From positions 344,813-408,812 of the forward strand of contig NW_019775758.1 of the NCBI RefSeq assembly GCF_001039355.2: a DNA stretch of 64,000 nt, in the 5' to 3' direction. Source of the DNA: Lingula anatina. Its lineage: Eukaryota > Brachiopoda > Lingulata > Lingulida > Lingulidae. How positions within the stretch are numbered: the stretch's first letter is position 1; each line of letters begins with the position of its first letter. Both the position numbers and the translations under genes were made by a program. The notes under the pieces were generated by a model. The model was not told the origin of the DNA and searched no databases. It saw nothing but the letters and a program-made list of their open reading frames with translations. Below are positions 11,550-23,899 of this stretch, one piece after another.

Positions 11550-12337
11550 CTATGTACATAAGTGAATGTGTACATAATAATTTTGCTATTTATCTTGTTA
11601 TCATTTGAAAATCTATCTGTGATCTGATACTTCTACAGACTAACTTTCTTCCAGAAATACACATAATATCTTCACTATGTATCAAGACTGCCACTTTACA
11701 AGGTTTGGGATATACAAGAAGCAAATTGTTCGTGCTTAACACATATTTTTCAGACTAATAATTTTTACATCAAATATCACTGAAATACCAAAATGATTAT
11801 TGGGGTTTTGATGCCAAAAGTAGAAAACATATCATCAATGAACTTTGTAATATTTCATGGGATATCATAAATCACTTCAGCCAGTGTGTGTAACATCAGT
11901 GCACTCTCACAAATAATGAAATCATTTGAATGTTAATTCTCTAAAATTGATTCTTTCTGTCTTGTGATTCTGTTGGGCATCAGTCTAAACCACTTCCAAA
12001 AGCTAAGGTGCCTAAAAGAAGATATTTTACAAACATGTATATCCACACCTCACGCAAGATTAGGTTCCATGTCTGCTGATGCTGTATTTATTTCGGATTC
12101 ATCAAGAATCCAAGAAAATGTTTTTTTTCCCTTATAAAAATACATAATTTCAAAAATTCTGTTAGGTTTAAAAGACAATGAAGAACTATTCTCCACTAAA
12201 AATTAAGAAAATAAAACATCAGAGATGGTTTTACATGGTGGGTCAGGGGACATAAATGCAATACACGAATATATCCTGATAAATATGAAGGACCTTCATC
12301 TCTAACAAAAAAGCTTGTGCAACTTCACAATTCTCTC

Positions 12338-12338
12338 N
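12338..12338. other. Contig join (single N)
   Basis: One N separates ordinary intergenic sequence from sequence that starts inside the right arm of a fold-back MITE. Sequence continuity across it is not assured. Confidence 0.9.
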
Positions 12339-12439
12339 GCGGAGAGACTATTAAAAGATTAGGCGGTTTTTCTTTCATGTACGTCCGCCATATTTAGTTC
12401 CAGGATTTGTAAAGCCATGGCTCAACTCGTTGTGAATGC
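12339..12439. mobile_element. Fold-back MITE, copy 3 (right arm only)
   Basis: Nearly identical to the right arm of the element at 8951-9242, ending TCGTTGTGAATGC. The left arm is absent because the contig starts at 12339. The inverted arms are a likely cause of the assembly break. Confidence 0.85.
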
Positions 12440-12665
12440 GATCCAAGGCTGATTTAAGACTTCTGCGGCGTTCATTTTATATGATACCACATAGGCCATA
12501 TCATATCTCCATGAAATTCTGATAATTGTGCAACGCCTGCTACACTGTCATGTGGGCAGGCAATAATTAATTATTATTACAGCAGTAAGTTTTGCATATT
12601 TTAGAAGACGTCCGATTTGTGCAAAAGTGGTGCGTTGTCTTCTGCAGCGTTAACATCATACGGTC

Positions 12666-14126
12666 ATGGCCTGCGTTAGGCGTTACCTGCCTTTCGTCTT
12701 AGTTATATCGGCACTGTATTGCTTGGTTATGGTGAGGTACACACATCGCAGTTCTAAGCTGGAATCCGTTCACCCACGGGTAAAAAATCTACCAAACAGT
12801 TCCATTGCTTTTCGCGCCAACTCGTCAGAAAAGCTGGTACATGTACCAGGAAAAGAGAGGAGACAAACAGTGACGCTATCAGAGACGACATCAGGGCCAT
12901 CGGAGTTGGCTCAGCTTAAGTATTTCTTGTACGACTGTGACAAAGTTTGCCAACAAAAACTGAACAGAAGTCGGAGTGAATTTCGCCATGTCGTCCATTC
13001 TGCTGTCCACGAGGACGGCCGGCCATACATAAGGATCCAGGAGTATGAAATCAACGGACCTCTCGCGGGAAGCGATGCGTTCACGCCCTCTCTAGGAGGT
13101 AGCAATTTTAGGGTTGAGATTAACGGTAGTAACTATCGTCTGCTTTGTTCTCTCACGGACCATTTTAACGGCACTTACACCGGGGTTTGCCCCAAGATTT
13201 ACTCCTGTGTCACGGGGAGAGTGTATTTGGACTATACTCACTTCGAGGCTTACAAACAGCATGTCGGATCCAGGGGGTATATTTGGTGGCCAGGAAGAAT
13301 TCACAAGAAAATTCACTATTTCTCGCTATGTTCAAGTAACAAATTGCCGAATTTGAGGGAGAACAGAGGAGACTGCAAGAGGAGGCCTGTTGGGGAGTAT
13401 CTCAAAGGTCGGTGGTGGACAGGAAAAAATGCGGCAAGTTGGCGCGATAATAAGATACGCTGGGGAACGGAAGATGGGTGCCTACTTCCCCTTATGACGT
13501 CAGACGAGCTAAAGAAGTGCTTTAACGACAGCCAAAAGCACGTTTGCTTTTACGGCGACTCGCACTTGCGGAATACGCACGATCTTTTACGCAAACATCT
13601 GCACGAAATATTGCCGACAAAAACAGTATTGTCTTCTCTTAATGTGTTAAGTGGGCATTACGTAGATCAAATCGTAAAGATGATCAATATATCCGTATCT
13701 TCTAGCAACGGCACCTTGACATCAAACGACGTTGTAGTGATTAATTTTGGTATTTGGGACTTAGTTTTCAGAAAAGCAGAAAAGTTGATAAACGAGTTTC
13801 CGATTTTCATCAATTCCATCAAACGCCTTAAATCTGATCGCAGGACGAGAGCTCTTCGCGTTATCTACCTGAACATTTTCCCTCGTTTTCGCGGGGATAA
13901 AGACGCAAATTATTACATGATACCAGCCATCTATGAGATGTTCAGACACAGGCTGGAGGCAATGGGCGTTGAAGTCGTCGATGCGTTTAACATATTGAAT
14001 CCTATGCTGGATACCACGTGTGACAACGTTCATTTCGTGTGCAGCGATGGCGTATCTCAAACTGGTTTAATATTCTCAAATCTTTTGTTTAAGATAATTT
14101 GCGATGATTCAACTTTTAAATCTTGA
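12666..14126 (+). CDS. NXPE-like / PC-esterase SGNH-domain type II membrane protein
   Basis: A 486-residue intronless frame. An N-terminal signal anchor (about residues 8-26) predicts a type II Golgi or secretory-pathway protein. It is followed by a stem and an Ig/filamin-like region containing a DHFNGTYTGVCP motif, as in NXPE proteins. The C-terminal SGNH/acyl-esterase part has YGDSHLRN (nucleophile Ser299), INFGIWD and CDNVH (Asp453, His456). These correspond to blocks I and V of the GDSL/SGNH fold, so the catalytic triad looks complete. Many NxS/T sequons fit a luminal location. Related proteins O-acylate or de-acylate glycans, but substrate and direction are not known here. The start at ATGGCC is the first Met and precedes the anchor. 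Which NXPE or CASD1-like subfamily it belongs to is uncertain. Confidence 0.8.
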   Translation: MACVRRYLPFVLVISALYCLVMVRYTHRSSKLESVHPRVKNLPNSSIAFRANSSEKLVHVPGKERRQTVTLSETTSGPSELAQLKYFLYDCDKVCQQKLNRSRSEFRHVVHSAVHEDGRPYIRIQEYEINGPLAGSDAFTPSLGGSNFRVEINGSNYRLLCSLTDHFNGTYTGVCPKIYSCVTGRVYLDYTHFEAYKQHVGSRGYIWWPGRIHKKIHYFSLCSSNKLPNLRENRGDCKRRPVGEYLKGRWWTGKNAASWRDNKIRWGTEDGCLLPLMTSDELKKCFNDSQKHVCFYGDSHLRNTHDLLRKHLHEILPTKTVLSSLNVLSGHYVDQIVKMINISVSSSNGTLTSNDVVVINFGIWDLVFRKAEKLINEFPIFINSIKRLKSDRRTRALRVIYLNIFPRFRGDKDANYYMIPAIYEMFRHRLEAMGVEVVDAFNILNPMLDTTCDNVHFVCSDGVSQTGLIFSNLLFKIICDDSTFKS

Positions 14127-14298
14127 AAATTTTGTTTGGAATTTGATGTTAGTGAGGTATTTTACTTTAACACATGTTAAAACTGCACTGGGTACCAGTA
14201 TATTTTAAGACCCTTCATGTTTGGTAATGCGCGCTTGTATGGCGGGTACCCTCTACCAGGGTCTCCGATTCATATTTCACTGTCGGGTAGTCATTGAC

Positions 14299-14466
14299 CA
14301 GGGGCGGATCCAGAGATATTTTCTGACAGTCTTCCAAATTATCTTTGTTGATCCATCCTCCATTTTTGACCGTCTTCCGACAGAAAAAATTAGATTCCCG
14401 TCAATGTTAACTTAAAAATCTGACCGTCTTCCAGAAGACCCAGAAGACGGCCTAAATCCGCCCCTG
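14299..14466. mobile_element. hAT-type MITE, copy 1
   Basis: A 168-bp element with CAGGGGCGGATCCAG at the left end and TAAATCCGCCCCTG at the right end. This is the CAGGGGCGGAT terminal inverted repeat typical of hAT elements. It has an internal near-repeat of GACCGTCTTCC. A second copy lies at 58750-58919. No clean 8-bp target duplication is visible. Confidence 0.85.
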
Positions 14467-15616
14467 AATTTGAGAGAGTGAGTCTCTGGCTAATTCGTGA
14501 CACAATTCTCTACTGTTGTTGACGCGTTGAAGAAAAGCGCACATAATTAATCTGCGGCCCTGGTAGAAGACACTTGTTGTACCAGTTACTGAACTTTATA
14601 ATGTCAGTGTCATCGGACAAATTGAATCGCCGCATAACACGCAAAGAGAACAGTTCTCCGAAGCATCGTCGGTTGTAGAGTGTTATTAAGGGTCAGTGCC
14701 CGCACCGAAAATAAATTTATTTTGATCTGACATTAACACTAATTTGGAGTACCAGTATAAATGTCATTATCCAAGCAGTGCTTTGGTGGACCGGTGGGTG
14801 TCACGCGCGCCTGTAAATCTTCTCCTCCATGCTTCTAGCACTCTTATGTCTTATATATTTTGTGAATTATTCATCTTCATCAGAATTAAAATTCCAGTCG
14901 ATGCGAATATGTGTATAATAAATACAATTATAAACAAAACAGACTGCGTCGTGGATTATTTTTATGTGTTAATACAGTATATTAATACTAGAGTATCTAA
15001 ACGTAGGCCTAGTAGATAGAAGGCCTATATCGATCTTCACCTGATGGAGAAGTTTAAAAAAGGTAGATTTCAGGCGTCATGCAATTGCCTTCTCTCATTT
15101 GTTCTTTTTTAAAGAAATAATTCTATACGGTATTCAATGTACACTGGCCAGTCATTTAGAACTGAATCATTCTATTATATATGGAAAAATCGAATCCGAA
15201 AGCAGGGACGGGTGAAGCAATATGGTTCCTGAATAGGAGGATTTTTATCATAAAGGGAAATTCGTTTTGGCGGGAAAATCCCATATAGAGTACCTTTAGA
15301 AAGTTACTGCTCGTCTACCTGTGAATTATGTATAATGTACGTGGTAAACCTCAACGTTATCACTCTGTTTGAAATTCTGGAATTCAATATGCAATGCAAG
15401 AGAATATTTCTATAGAAAGATATAATAAATATACGCCACTCCGTCTAACATAATGAGCACGAAAACCATTGCGTCGTCACTCCTGTTCAGAGGTCATTCA
15501 TTTTTATTATAATTTTACAAACCCCTCCCCTTCAGGAGAGTACAAGGTGAAAAGCTCATTTGATGATTATTTACTTTGTCTACAACAATCATAGCAGGTA
15601 AATTTTTGAGTCGATT

Positions 15617-15655
<39 letters not shown>

Positions 15656-16200
15656 TTTCAGGAAACGAAATATCAAATCCACACTGTGTGCGTTGAATGA
15701 AAAAAAAAAACTTAAAAATTTTAAATAAAAAAAAAATCAGTAGGCATATCTGAGATCAATCAATTAATATGATATTAGGCTAATTAATGTATGAGATCAC
15801 CTGTTTCGGCCCATTTCAGACCCGGTCGGTATTTTTATTTAATTTATGTATTACATTTTATTTATGCAAAAAATTCATTTTAACGAGAAATGGATGTGAA
15901 AAAACTTATCATTTGGGCCGACTGCACTCCTTCACCGTACTTATCATTGTCTGGCCAACGGATTTTCGTGTTACGGGAACGTACCTGTGTGGATTTAATT
16001 TAATAATTTCCACCTGGACGCGTGCGTGCGCCTATGTAGATGGTTTTATTTGGATTCCTACCAGACCTGTATCAACTTACAGGCTCAAAGAAAATACTGT
16101 CGTTAAGCGTTAAAAAGCATCCCTTGTTACCTACCGAACAGTGAAAACAGTATTAATGGCCACGAGGCGACCCTGCATGCACAATTCAATAAGTAGGTCA
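14467..16200. other. Intergenic region between NXPE-like gene and SLC25A51
   Basis: No gene supported. It contains an AATAAA at 14710-14715 that could end the NXPE-like transcript, a TTTA microsatellite (15614-15659) and A-rich tracts. Confidence 0.5.
15614..15659. repeat. (TTTA)n microsatellite
   Basis: About eleven TTTA units, the same unit as at 2605-2652. Confidence 0.95.
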
Positions 16201-16228
16201 AATTTTAATAAGTAGGTCAAACGAAACA

Positions 16229-16239
16229 AACATGGCGGC
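16229..16239 (+). promoter_or_regulatory. YY1-like site, probable SLC25A51 promoter
   Basis: AACATGGCGGC matches the YY1 core (AANATGGCGGC), often found just after start sites of housekeeping genes. A strong donor (AAA|GTAAGT) at 16330/16331 and an acceptor at 16678/16679 (TATTTCAG) would give a short 5' UTR exon starting near here. Confidence 0.4.
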
Positions 16240-16800
16240 CCCCATGCAATCTTGAACACTTTTTTTATGCAACAAGCTCGGTGTTTTATTGCACAAACGC
16301 AATAAGTGCAGATTATATGGTGTTTAGAAAGTAAGTGAAATAATTGCACTGCATTTAGATCCTAAATATGCTTTAGATTACTATAGTACGTTATCTTACT
16401 AACTGACGCCTGGTAAATTAAAATTACTCCAAGCTAGGCCATGATCTTATCTAAGTCCTCACTTTTTAGTACCATCTGGTACAGTGTATATATTTTCTTT
16501 CAAAGTACAACTGATAGATATTTAAAGTTTTTAGTAAATCAGTTGTGAAATTCTTTTTCACTGTAGATACACTTGTTTATAAGGTATAATGTGTATGTGC
16601 TGTGTATGTGTTTACAGAGGGCGGACCTGACATTTTTTATTCAGGAATGTGCTTAATTTGTAGAAATATTTATTTCAGATAGTTTGGGTTAAAAGAAAGA
16701 GAGAAATGAGGAGTGCCTCTGGAAAATCATAAAAAAATCTTACCAGATCCCATTAGAGGGTGCTCAATCAGATGTTGAGAAAGTGGAGTTTAGACACATA

Positions 16801-18011
16801 ATGAAGCAAGATGAAGCTTCAACTGTGCAGCAATGCATGTCTTCCATTGCCCCCACAACGGATCAGTTTGCCTCCAAGGGGGGCCAAAACATTGCCCTGG
16901 GCTCTAGCAGTGGTCCGACCAAAACCTCAACGAATGGTGACGTATACAAGGAGTTTATATCCGGATGGGGCGCAGCCGTGATCAATATCTCACTGACCTT
17001 CCCTCTGAACAAGGTCATGTTCCGTCAACAGCTGCATGGGATTCGATCACACACGGCTTTTGAGGAGCTTAGGAAAGAAGGACTGAAGAATTTGTACCGT
17101 GGTCTTCCTGCCCCTCTATTACAGAAAACTTGCTCACTTTCTATTATGTTTGGTTGTTATGAGAAATACCTCAGGTTGGTCTGTTTTTTTTTTTTTTTTT
17201 TTTTCTTTAAAGAATATTTTCATTTAAGAATTAAAGAAGAGTGACAGAATCTTAAAAACCTGAATGATTTTTACTTTTTTTGCATTAAGTTATAATACAC
17301 ATTTAACTGTTGTTGATTTTTTCACTTTATATTGCAGAAGTTTATTAATTACAAAAATTATACATTTGACAAAATTCACTCAGTTAATGTCTATTTTTTT
17401 TCAATTGAAGGTTAATAAGGCAGCAGGCACCAAAAATGCATGTGATTGTACAACAAAGCACGGCCGCCATTTTGGCCGGCTGTACCGAGGCACTCCTCAT
17501 GCCCCTAGAACGCACTCAGGTTTTACTATTAGACAAAGCATACCATGACCATTTTCAAAACACTTGGCACGCGCTCAGAGAGCTGAAGTCTTACGGAGTA
17601 TCCGAGTATTATCGTGGCCTGACTCCCATTTTATTACGAAATGGACTTAGCAACGCTGTCTTCTTTGGGTTTCGGACTCGGTTAAAAGAGCAGTTCCCGT
17701 CAACGCAATCATATGCCGTAAATGCCATAGAAGATTTTGTCAGCGGTGCGTGCCTGGGTGCTTTCATAAGCACAGTGTTTTATCCGGTTAATGTTGTCAA
17801 GACACATATGCAAAAGACCGTGGGAGGACCGTTCCCGGGCATAATCGCCACAGGGAAGGTAGTCTTTGAGGAGCGTGGTCGTGCTTGGAAGAAAATGTTT
17901 CGAGGGGTCCATGTCAACTATACAAGGTCTTTTCTCTCCTGGGGAATCATTAATGCTTCTTATGAACTGCTGAGGAAACTGCTTCGTGCAGGGAAAGATG
18001 AGGAAGAGTAA
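16801..18011 (+). CDS. SLC25A51: SLC25A51-like mitochondrial NAD+ carrier
   Basis: Two coding exons, 16801-17174 and 17411-18011, joined across a GT-AG intron (phase 2) give 324 residues; human SLC25A51 has about 297. The family imports NAD+ through the inner mitochondrial membrane. The three SLC25 repeats are visible with the subfamily's degenerate signatures: FPLNKVMFRQQ (about 67-77), MPLERTQ (155-161) and YPVNVVKTHMQ (249-259). Subfamily hallmarks are NLYRGLPAPLLQKT, EYYRGLTPILLRNGLSN and NYTRSFLSWGIINASYE. The start is ATG 16801: an in-frame TAA at 16690-16692 lies in the same exon and no other ATG intervenes. The first 50 residues are a longer, unconserved extension. The intron holds a T tract. 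The 3' end converges on Staufen. Confidence 0.96.
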
Positions 18012-18900
18012 ATGAATCAAAGGTTTTATTTGTATAAAAGGGATATGTTGAATGCGAGTCCTGTGCCTTACTTCAAAAAGGAACTTTAACTGAAAGCTGG
18101 TCTGAGATTAAGACTGCAAATTGTAGTGAATTTTGACGCACAAAAATTATTCTGTCAGAGTCCACATAAAAAAAAACAACTTTACGGGTCCAAAACATTA
18201 GCATTTCTTACCTTTTGTAAAGCAGAGACGAAATTCTCATTCAAGTATATACAGATTCACCTGAGGACTAAGATTTTAAATGTTACAATATAGACCAACT
18301 TTCAGCTCAAATTCCCTAATGAAATCAGACCCTGGGTTTCATAATACAGTGTGTTCAGAATTTATGCAGGGTTGCCGATTCAAGCACTCGAGAAAAAAAA
18401 TATTAGGTCTCTTGTGTAACATTGTTGAAAGTGAAATGGCACTTGGAAACATTGAGAAGTGATAATTACTAGTATAGAGAATGTGCATAAATGATGTTTA
18501 ACCTCATCTGTCTCTACATTTTTGCACCTCACAAGCTCTACCAATAAATGGATGGCCTGTCTTACTTTGGTGCTGCCATCTAGAGGAGAGGAACAGAAAC
18601 ATTGCCCCCTGTGAATTTTAGGTATTAATTTTACTCTAATTATTTGAGTCATTTATTCACCCATTTTTGTGTGTGTTAATGATGTAGGAATTTATACATA
18701 ATTTAAATGCATTTGCAATTATATTTTAAAAATAATTAATGTTTGAAGTATATATAAAGTTGTTATTAATCTTATTGTTTTTAAAATACTTTTGTGCTCC
18801 TCTACCATATGCCTTCATGTTTGCTGTACTAGTAAATGGGTTAGGCAGGTGGCTTGCTCCATCTGGATTACAGAAGTGATGGAAATTTGCAATGCATCAA

Positions 18901-18904
<4 letters not shown>

Positions 18905-18971
<67 letters not shown>
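18905..18971. repeat. (TA)n microsatellite
   Basis: About 33 TA units. It creates a spurious Ile-Tyr repeat open frame. Confidence 0.95.
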
Positions 18972-18972
<1 letters not shown>

Positions 18973-19836
18973 CACTTATCTCTGCCTATTGTTATGCAGG
19001 ATTGTCTCATGTAACACAGTCACAGCTAACACACTCACTGCACACCTAACACAACCGATTTTGTTTTATCTAACATTCTGTTGTACTAACAGACCTAATA
19101 TCTGTACCTCGCCACTCACTAACTGTGCCAGATGTATTATTAAGTATATAGAATGATATTATTTTAGATTTAATTTGTGTTGAACAGGACTATATATTTA
19201 AAAGGTATTTTTCTCCATCAGTTAGAATGTTTTTAGAAATTCTTTGTTGCAAGACAATTATGTGTACTATAAAAGGAGTTGTTGATTTTTAAAGCTGCCA
19301 GGTTTGACAAGTTGAAATGTGCGTTGTTTTAATTGCAATATATTCAGGAGAAAGAAATCCTTTTTCTGTCCATTTATGTGAGGTTTTCAGGATTTATATA
19401 TAATTTGTAAGTGCTGTCATGAGTAGTCCAGTGTAAATGGGTAAAGGGCATGTGAGTACTGTTCATTTATAAAATTTAATATTTAAACTTTGAATGCCAT
19501 GTGTGACATCTTGTCTTTGTAGAATGAAATCAATTTCTTAATTGTGAATACTTCACAGAATTTTAGTTAGTTTGTTTGTTAATTTTAATGTTCATAAGTC
19601 TTATTCAGATCAAATTTAATACTTCTGACACCCATTGTGTCTGTTTTATTGTGCACAGAAGAGAAATTCAGCATAATTTAAACTTCACTGCATAAAAGTT
19701 GTCTGTAATGAACAGTAATGGACTGTAATGCAAAGAACAGCAGAATTTTTAAATAAATTTTATTAGTAATATAGAAAGGTACTGTAGGTAATTTTAACCC
19801 TGCCCTCGTGTTTGTTATGGAAAGTTTTGTTTAGTG

Positions 19837-19842
19837 AATAAA
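19837..19842 (+). terminator. AATAAA, candidate SLC25A51 polyadenylation signal
   Basis: A canonical hexamer about 1.8 kb after the stop codon and before the convergent Staufen 3' end. Other AATAAA-like hexamers exist nearby, for example around 19750. Confidence 0.3.
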
Positions 19843-20321
19843 TGATCCCAGGACAAAATTACTGGGAGATAACTTGAAGTGGGTTGTTTTTGTCTCTCAT
19901 TAAATGTGGTAATTACAAATGTATCTCTCTATGCTGTGAACTACATATTCATAAACTGCAAACAACGTTAAAATTATGTGTGCTTTCAAATGTCCCAATG
20001 TCTAAATCTCCTGCAAAGCTATTTCCTTTGTCCAATTCAGAAACCAAAAAAATTGTATAAAATCCCAAATTCACAATTTTGATATTTCCATTTGAAATGC
20101 CAGGAAGACATGGCTGTTCAGTTGCATCTTGTTACATACAAAAAAATGATGCCCAACACGATATCCAACTGCAAGAACAGGTCAAGCAATCATCCACACG
20201 TTTTTCTTTTTTTTTTTTAGGAAACTCAGATTTGGTGCAAAATTCCCATACAGGATGTCTTCAAATATTAAACAGCCCTTTTGAAATGAAAAAGAAGAAA
20301 GCAACATCATGTAACAAGTAG

Positions 20322-20327
20322 TTTATT
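20322..20327 (-). terminator. AATAAA (minus), candidate distal Staufen polyadenylation signal
   Basis: TTTATT on the plus strand reads AATAAA in the Staufen direction, about 3.6 kb past the Staufen stop. If used, the Staufen 3' UTR would span 20.3-23.9 kb and include the element at 21599-21806. Not proven from sequence. Confidence 0.3.
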
Positions 20328-20629
20328 TCCAAACAAGAACCAGTGCAACAGAAAACCTCTGCTTTATGACAAAACACTGCCCAGTTGACATTTCCCATTG
20401 CACAATTGCAATTAACAGTAAGGCCACATGAGAATTTCACTTCTTTGTCAACTTGATATTACATCCAGTGTCAATGATTGCCACTCGTATGACACAGCTA
20501 TATGTGATAAAAAGTCAAAGTACCTCACTCATCACCTTTATATCAACTACTGTTACAGTTTTTTCTCAGGCATGCATTTTTATCCTTTTGAGGATCTGGA
20601 AAACTAGCTTAGCTGGTTATGATGTGATT

Positions 20630-20790
20630 GCGTTGGGTGTGACAGCTTCACAACTAACACAACCATCAATGTTCAGTGGTCAAGATCCTGATTGTGTTAG
20701 ATGTGACAGGAAGAACAACTGATAACACCGTTTGGTATCACTACCATTGTGTTAGGTGTGACAAATTCACAAGCAACACAATCCATCATA
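20630..20790. repeat. Cluster of degenerate TGTGTTAGGTGTGACA motifs
   Basis: Several copies in both orientations: GTTGGGTGTGACA, TTGTGTTAGATGTGACA, TTGTGTTAGGTGTGACA, and reverse forms such as CACAACTAACACAA. This is the same core as the minisatellite at 24608-25515. Confidence 0.7.
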
Positions 20791-21598
20791 GTGTAACTAG
20801 TGCCTTCCAGTCACACAACCAGCCAGCCAGCTAAAAGAAGGGAAGGAAGGAAATATTATGCAGAATACTGTGCTGAGGGTCAAGGCATCTAACAGTTGCA
20901 GTAAGAGGGCAAAACCAATGGTTTCTATTTTTACATCATATTTGTGAATGAAGGCTATATTTATTATTACAGTAATTACCTTTCTACCACATGGAGTGAT
21001 TGTGTTCTTACTAGTGTGAGTTTTATGTAATATGCCAACTGTCTTCAGCCCAGGCTGATAGACATACTGTAGACATTCATAACAAAATAAAATCAAAACT
21101 TACAACAATATTGAAATGTTTTGCTGTACAAAAAAACTTATGCTCAGCCTTTTCCCCTCACCAAAGATAAAACTACACAGATTCCCCCCAAAAAAAGTCT
21201 CCCCGGATTTGTGATATTATTTATCTTCCTTCCTTCCCTTCACATTAAATAACAAAACTATCACTACCTCTTATGATAAGACATGAAGACAACAATTGGA
21301 ACTTGAGGTCCCAAGAAAAAAATAATTAAAAGGTCAATTGTAAGCAATGGAATTATACAAGGTTTTTAACTTAAAGGCAAGTATATGTTCATTAACAACA
21401 TTTAGTTTAGCACAGTGGCAGCAAATTATCTTTGTTCCCACATTTTCTGGTTATTTTGTCAAACTTTCAAGCTCTATTTATGTAAATCTTTCATCTACAA
21501 AGAGACAGAATCTGCTTATTCCACAGCATAACCCTTTCATGTAACACAACCATATAAATGTCCTTCCATCTTTGCTGCCACCATGCAACAACTTTATA

Positions 21599-21806
21599 CC
21601 CCCTTTACACTGGACGGCGTCCTTTCTGCGACCATGAAATTTGACATCACTGTGGTTTCAATAAGGAGGCACGAGCATTGATTTTGTATCAGAATGAATG
21701 CTCAATGATCGGCCAGTTGTCGGCACGTAAAGTATTATAATTATGTAACTCTCAAATAGGGCCGTACTGCTGGACGCAGAAAGGACGCCGTCCAGTGTAA
21801 AGGGGG
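21599..21806 (-). mobile_element. TIR MITE 'CCCCCTTTACACTGG', copy 1
   Basis: A 208-bp element whose ends are perfect 32-bp inverted repeats beginning CCCCCTTTACACTGGACGGC. The interior has no coding capacity. The second copy (36878-37085) has the same length and opposite orientation. Flanks are T/A-rich, fitting a TA or TTA target, but the duplication is ambiguous. Confidence 0.9.
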
Positions 21807-23899
21807 CTTTAGCAAGCGTTCAATACCTCACTGAGGGTACATGAAGACCGACTTTGCAAAAAAGCTTAAAAGAAAACAATACAGAAAACACTAAATATTG
21901 AAACGAACATCAGGGTAAAAGTTTGACCAAGCTATGTGACAAGCATGCATTTTGTCACTGTAGACTATGAAAGGTGTCCCCTCTCTGATCTTTAAAAAGA
22001 AATGGTGCAGTGGAAGATCTGTTCTCTTTACCATGCTGCTTTTTGTCTCACTTTTATTTGCCAGTTAATTTTTATCAAATTTTCCCCCCAAAAATATTTT
22101 TTTCAAATATCAAATTTAGAGCATCAATAAATACATCGCAATTTCCAAAGGGAAAAGTTATTTTCTGACACTAAAAGAAGCATGCTATTATGAATTCAGT
22201 ACATCCTCTTCAATATATATATATACACAATAAAATATTTTGGCCAGAAAAATATAAAACAACAACCCAGATGACTTCACCCACCCTAATGCAATTTAAG
22301 CCAGCTGTAAACTTCTTTTCATATCACATTCAAGCCTGATCAAACTTCCACCAAATCCAAGCTCTTAAAGCCATTTCTCAACTAATCAACAATAGTATAA
22401 TTACATGCATGGATTAATATGGCAATTACATGTTTAAATGTACTTGAAGTCAGGTACAACATTACATTTCCTAGTCCAAACCATCTTAAAATGTCCACAT
22501 GATATTGTCTTCTTTTTATCCAGCAAAACCCCCTGACAATGCCGACTCAGATTAACAAAACAGTCCCTCATTCCCTATATATATATTGTGAAGTGTTATC
22601 CACTGTGGTTCTGGAAAGGGTCCAAGCCAGAAACTAAACAACAGAACAGTCAGCAACATAAACACCAGTCACTTTGGATACAGGTCTCTGTGTTGTATGG
22701 TCAATTAGTTCAGTTCGCTGTTTCTGTCTGCTTTGGGCCAGTAGGTTTTTAGACCCTGGTGCCTCAAACGGAGAACAGAGTAAAATAATTAAGACACAGG
22801 CTGACAAAACATGGGATATTTCTAGTATGGTTGGACTAGCAAAAGTTATAATAAGACATTAACAGTAAACAATTTTATGGAAAGTGTTGTCCAGGCATTT
22901 ATCTATACAAATGTGTATAGCAAGTAGTGAATTCTATCAACTGCTTAAACTGGAAGTAGTAAGGCAACTTACAGAGGGGAAAAAAGCCTCATTATGATTC
23001 TGCTCATATATTCGAAGACTTCACCCTCACTCTGTTGTAGGGACATTTGATTTTATGCCTGTGGTTACAGAATTCACACTTGCTATACTGTTCCCAGAAC
23101 AGGTATTCCAGGTTAAAAGACAAAGCAAAAAGCAAATTTCAAGATGGTGTCTCCACGTGTCCAAACAGTGTTCATACAAAGACCTTGTACACAACCAAGT
23201 CATTGGGAAAATTTTCAAATCGTCTAACGGCAACATTGGTGAAATCTGACTTAAACGAGAGACATATTACAAACCCAGCATGCAAGGGTGGTTTTTAAAA
23301 GGAAAATCTTCAATATAAGTGCCTCGTTGCAAAACTAGAAGTCCCTCAGCTTACAGGAGAAAGTTCACTGATCCCTGACCCAATGATGAGCCAGTATCAA
23401 TATTACAGCCAGGCCCTTATCACACTGCTTGAAGACGGAGACAACTCACCTTTTAACCAACACATCAGGTACTTGTACCTGATTTCTAGTAACAATAATA
23501 TGCTTATTAATAGCTTCAAGTCCACACAAAGAATCAAGATATTTGAACAATGTCTGAGGCAGTTGATGCATCTTCAGCTCACACTTTCCTAAAGCAGTGT
23601 TGTCACCATAACAACACTACATGGTTGCTAAGGTGAAAGGTCACTTTTGACCAATCCCAACAAACAGCACAGTCATGATGGAAACTTATTCTACAGTTGC
23701 CATGACAACTACTTTTGGTTGACACGGCAACAGGTGCCAGTTACCATGTTTAAGTTCAAGCCACTAACTTCAACTTCTAGGCAAACTGCTTCAAGAATGT
23801 ATTGTTAGATGCATAATAATTATTCCAACTGCCATTCTAGTCTTTTTCATGTTGTCTTCATATGTGATCATGTGACTCTTCATCTTGACCAATGAGAGC
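21807..23899 (-). other. Presumed Staufen 3' UTR
   Basis: No coding exon recognised. Sequence is AT-rich and directly follows the Staufen stop codon on the minus strand. How far the UTR runs depends on which polyadenylation signal is used. Confidence 0.45.

Larger units (their letters stand above)
18012..20321 (+). other. Presumed SLC25A51 3' UTR and convergent gap
   Basis: AT-rich with no coding signal. It contains a TA microsatellite (18905-18971), fragments of the dispersed TGTGTTAG-TGTGACA motif near 19004-19055, and AATAAA at 19837-19842, a plausible polyadenylation signal for SLC25A51. Confidence 0.5.

Noticed and set aside
13494-13501. CRE-like TGACGTCA inside the NXPE-like coding region
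   Set aside because: It lies within conserved coding sequence and away from any promoter, so it is probably coincidental.
12911-14060. Antisense open frames over the NXPE-like gene
   Set aside because: They lie inside a coding exon with a complete SGNH signature on the plus strand.
18792-19156. Open frames with Ile-Tyr repeats
   Set aside because: They translate the TA microsatellite in the presumed SLC25A51 3' UTR.
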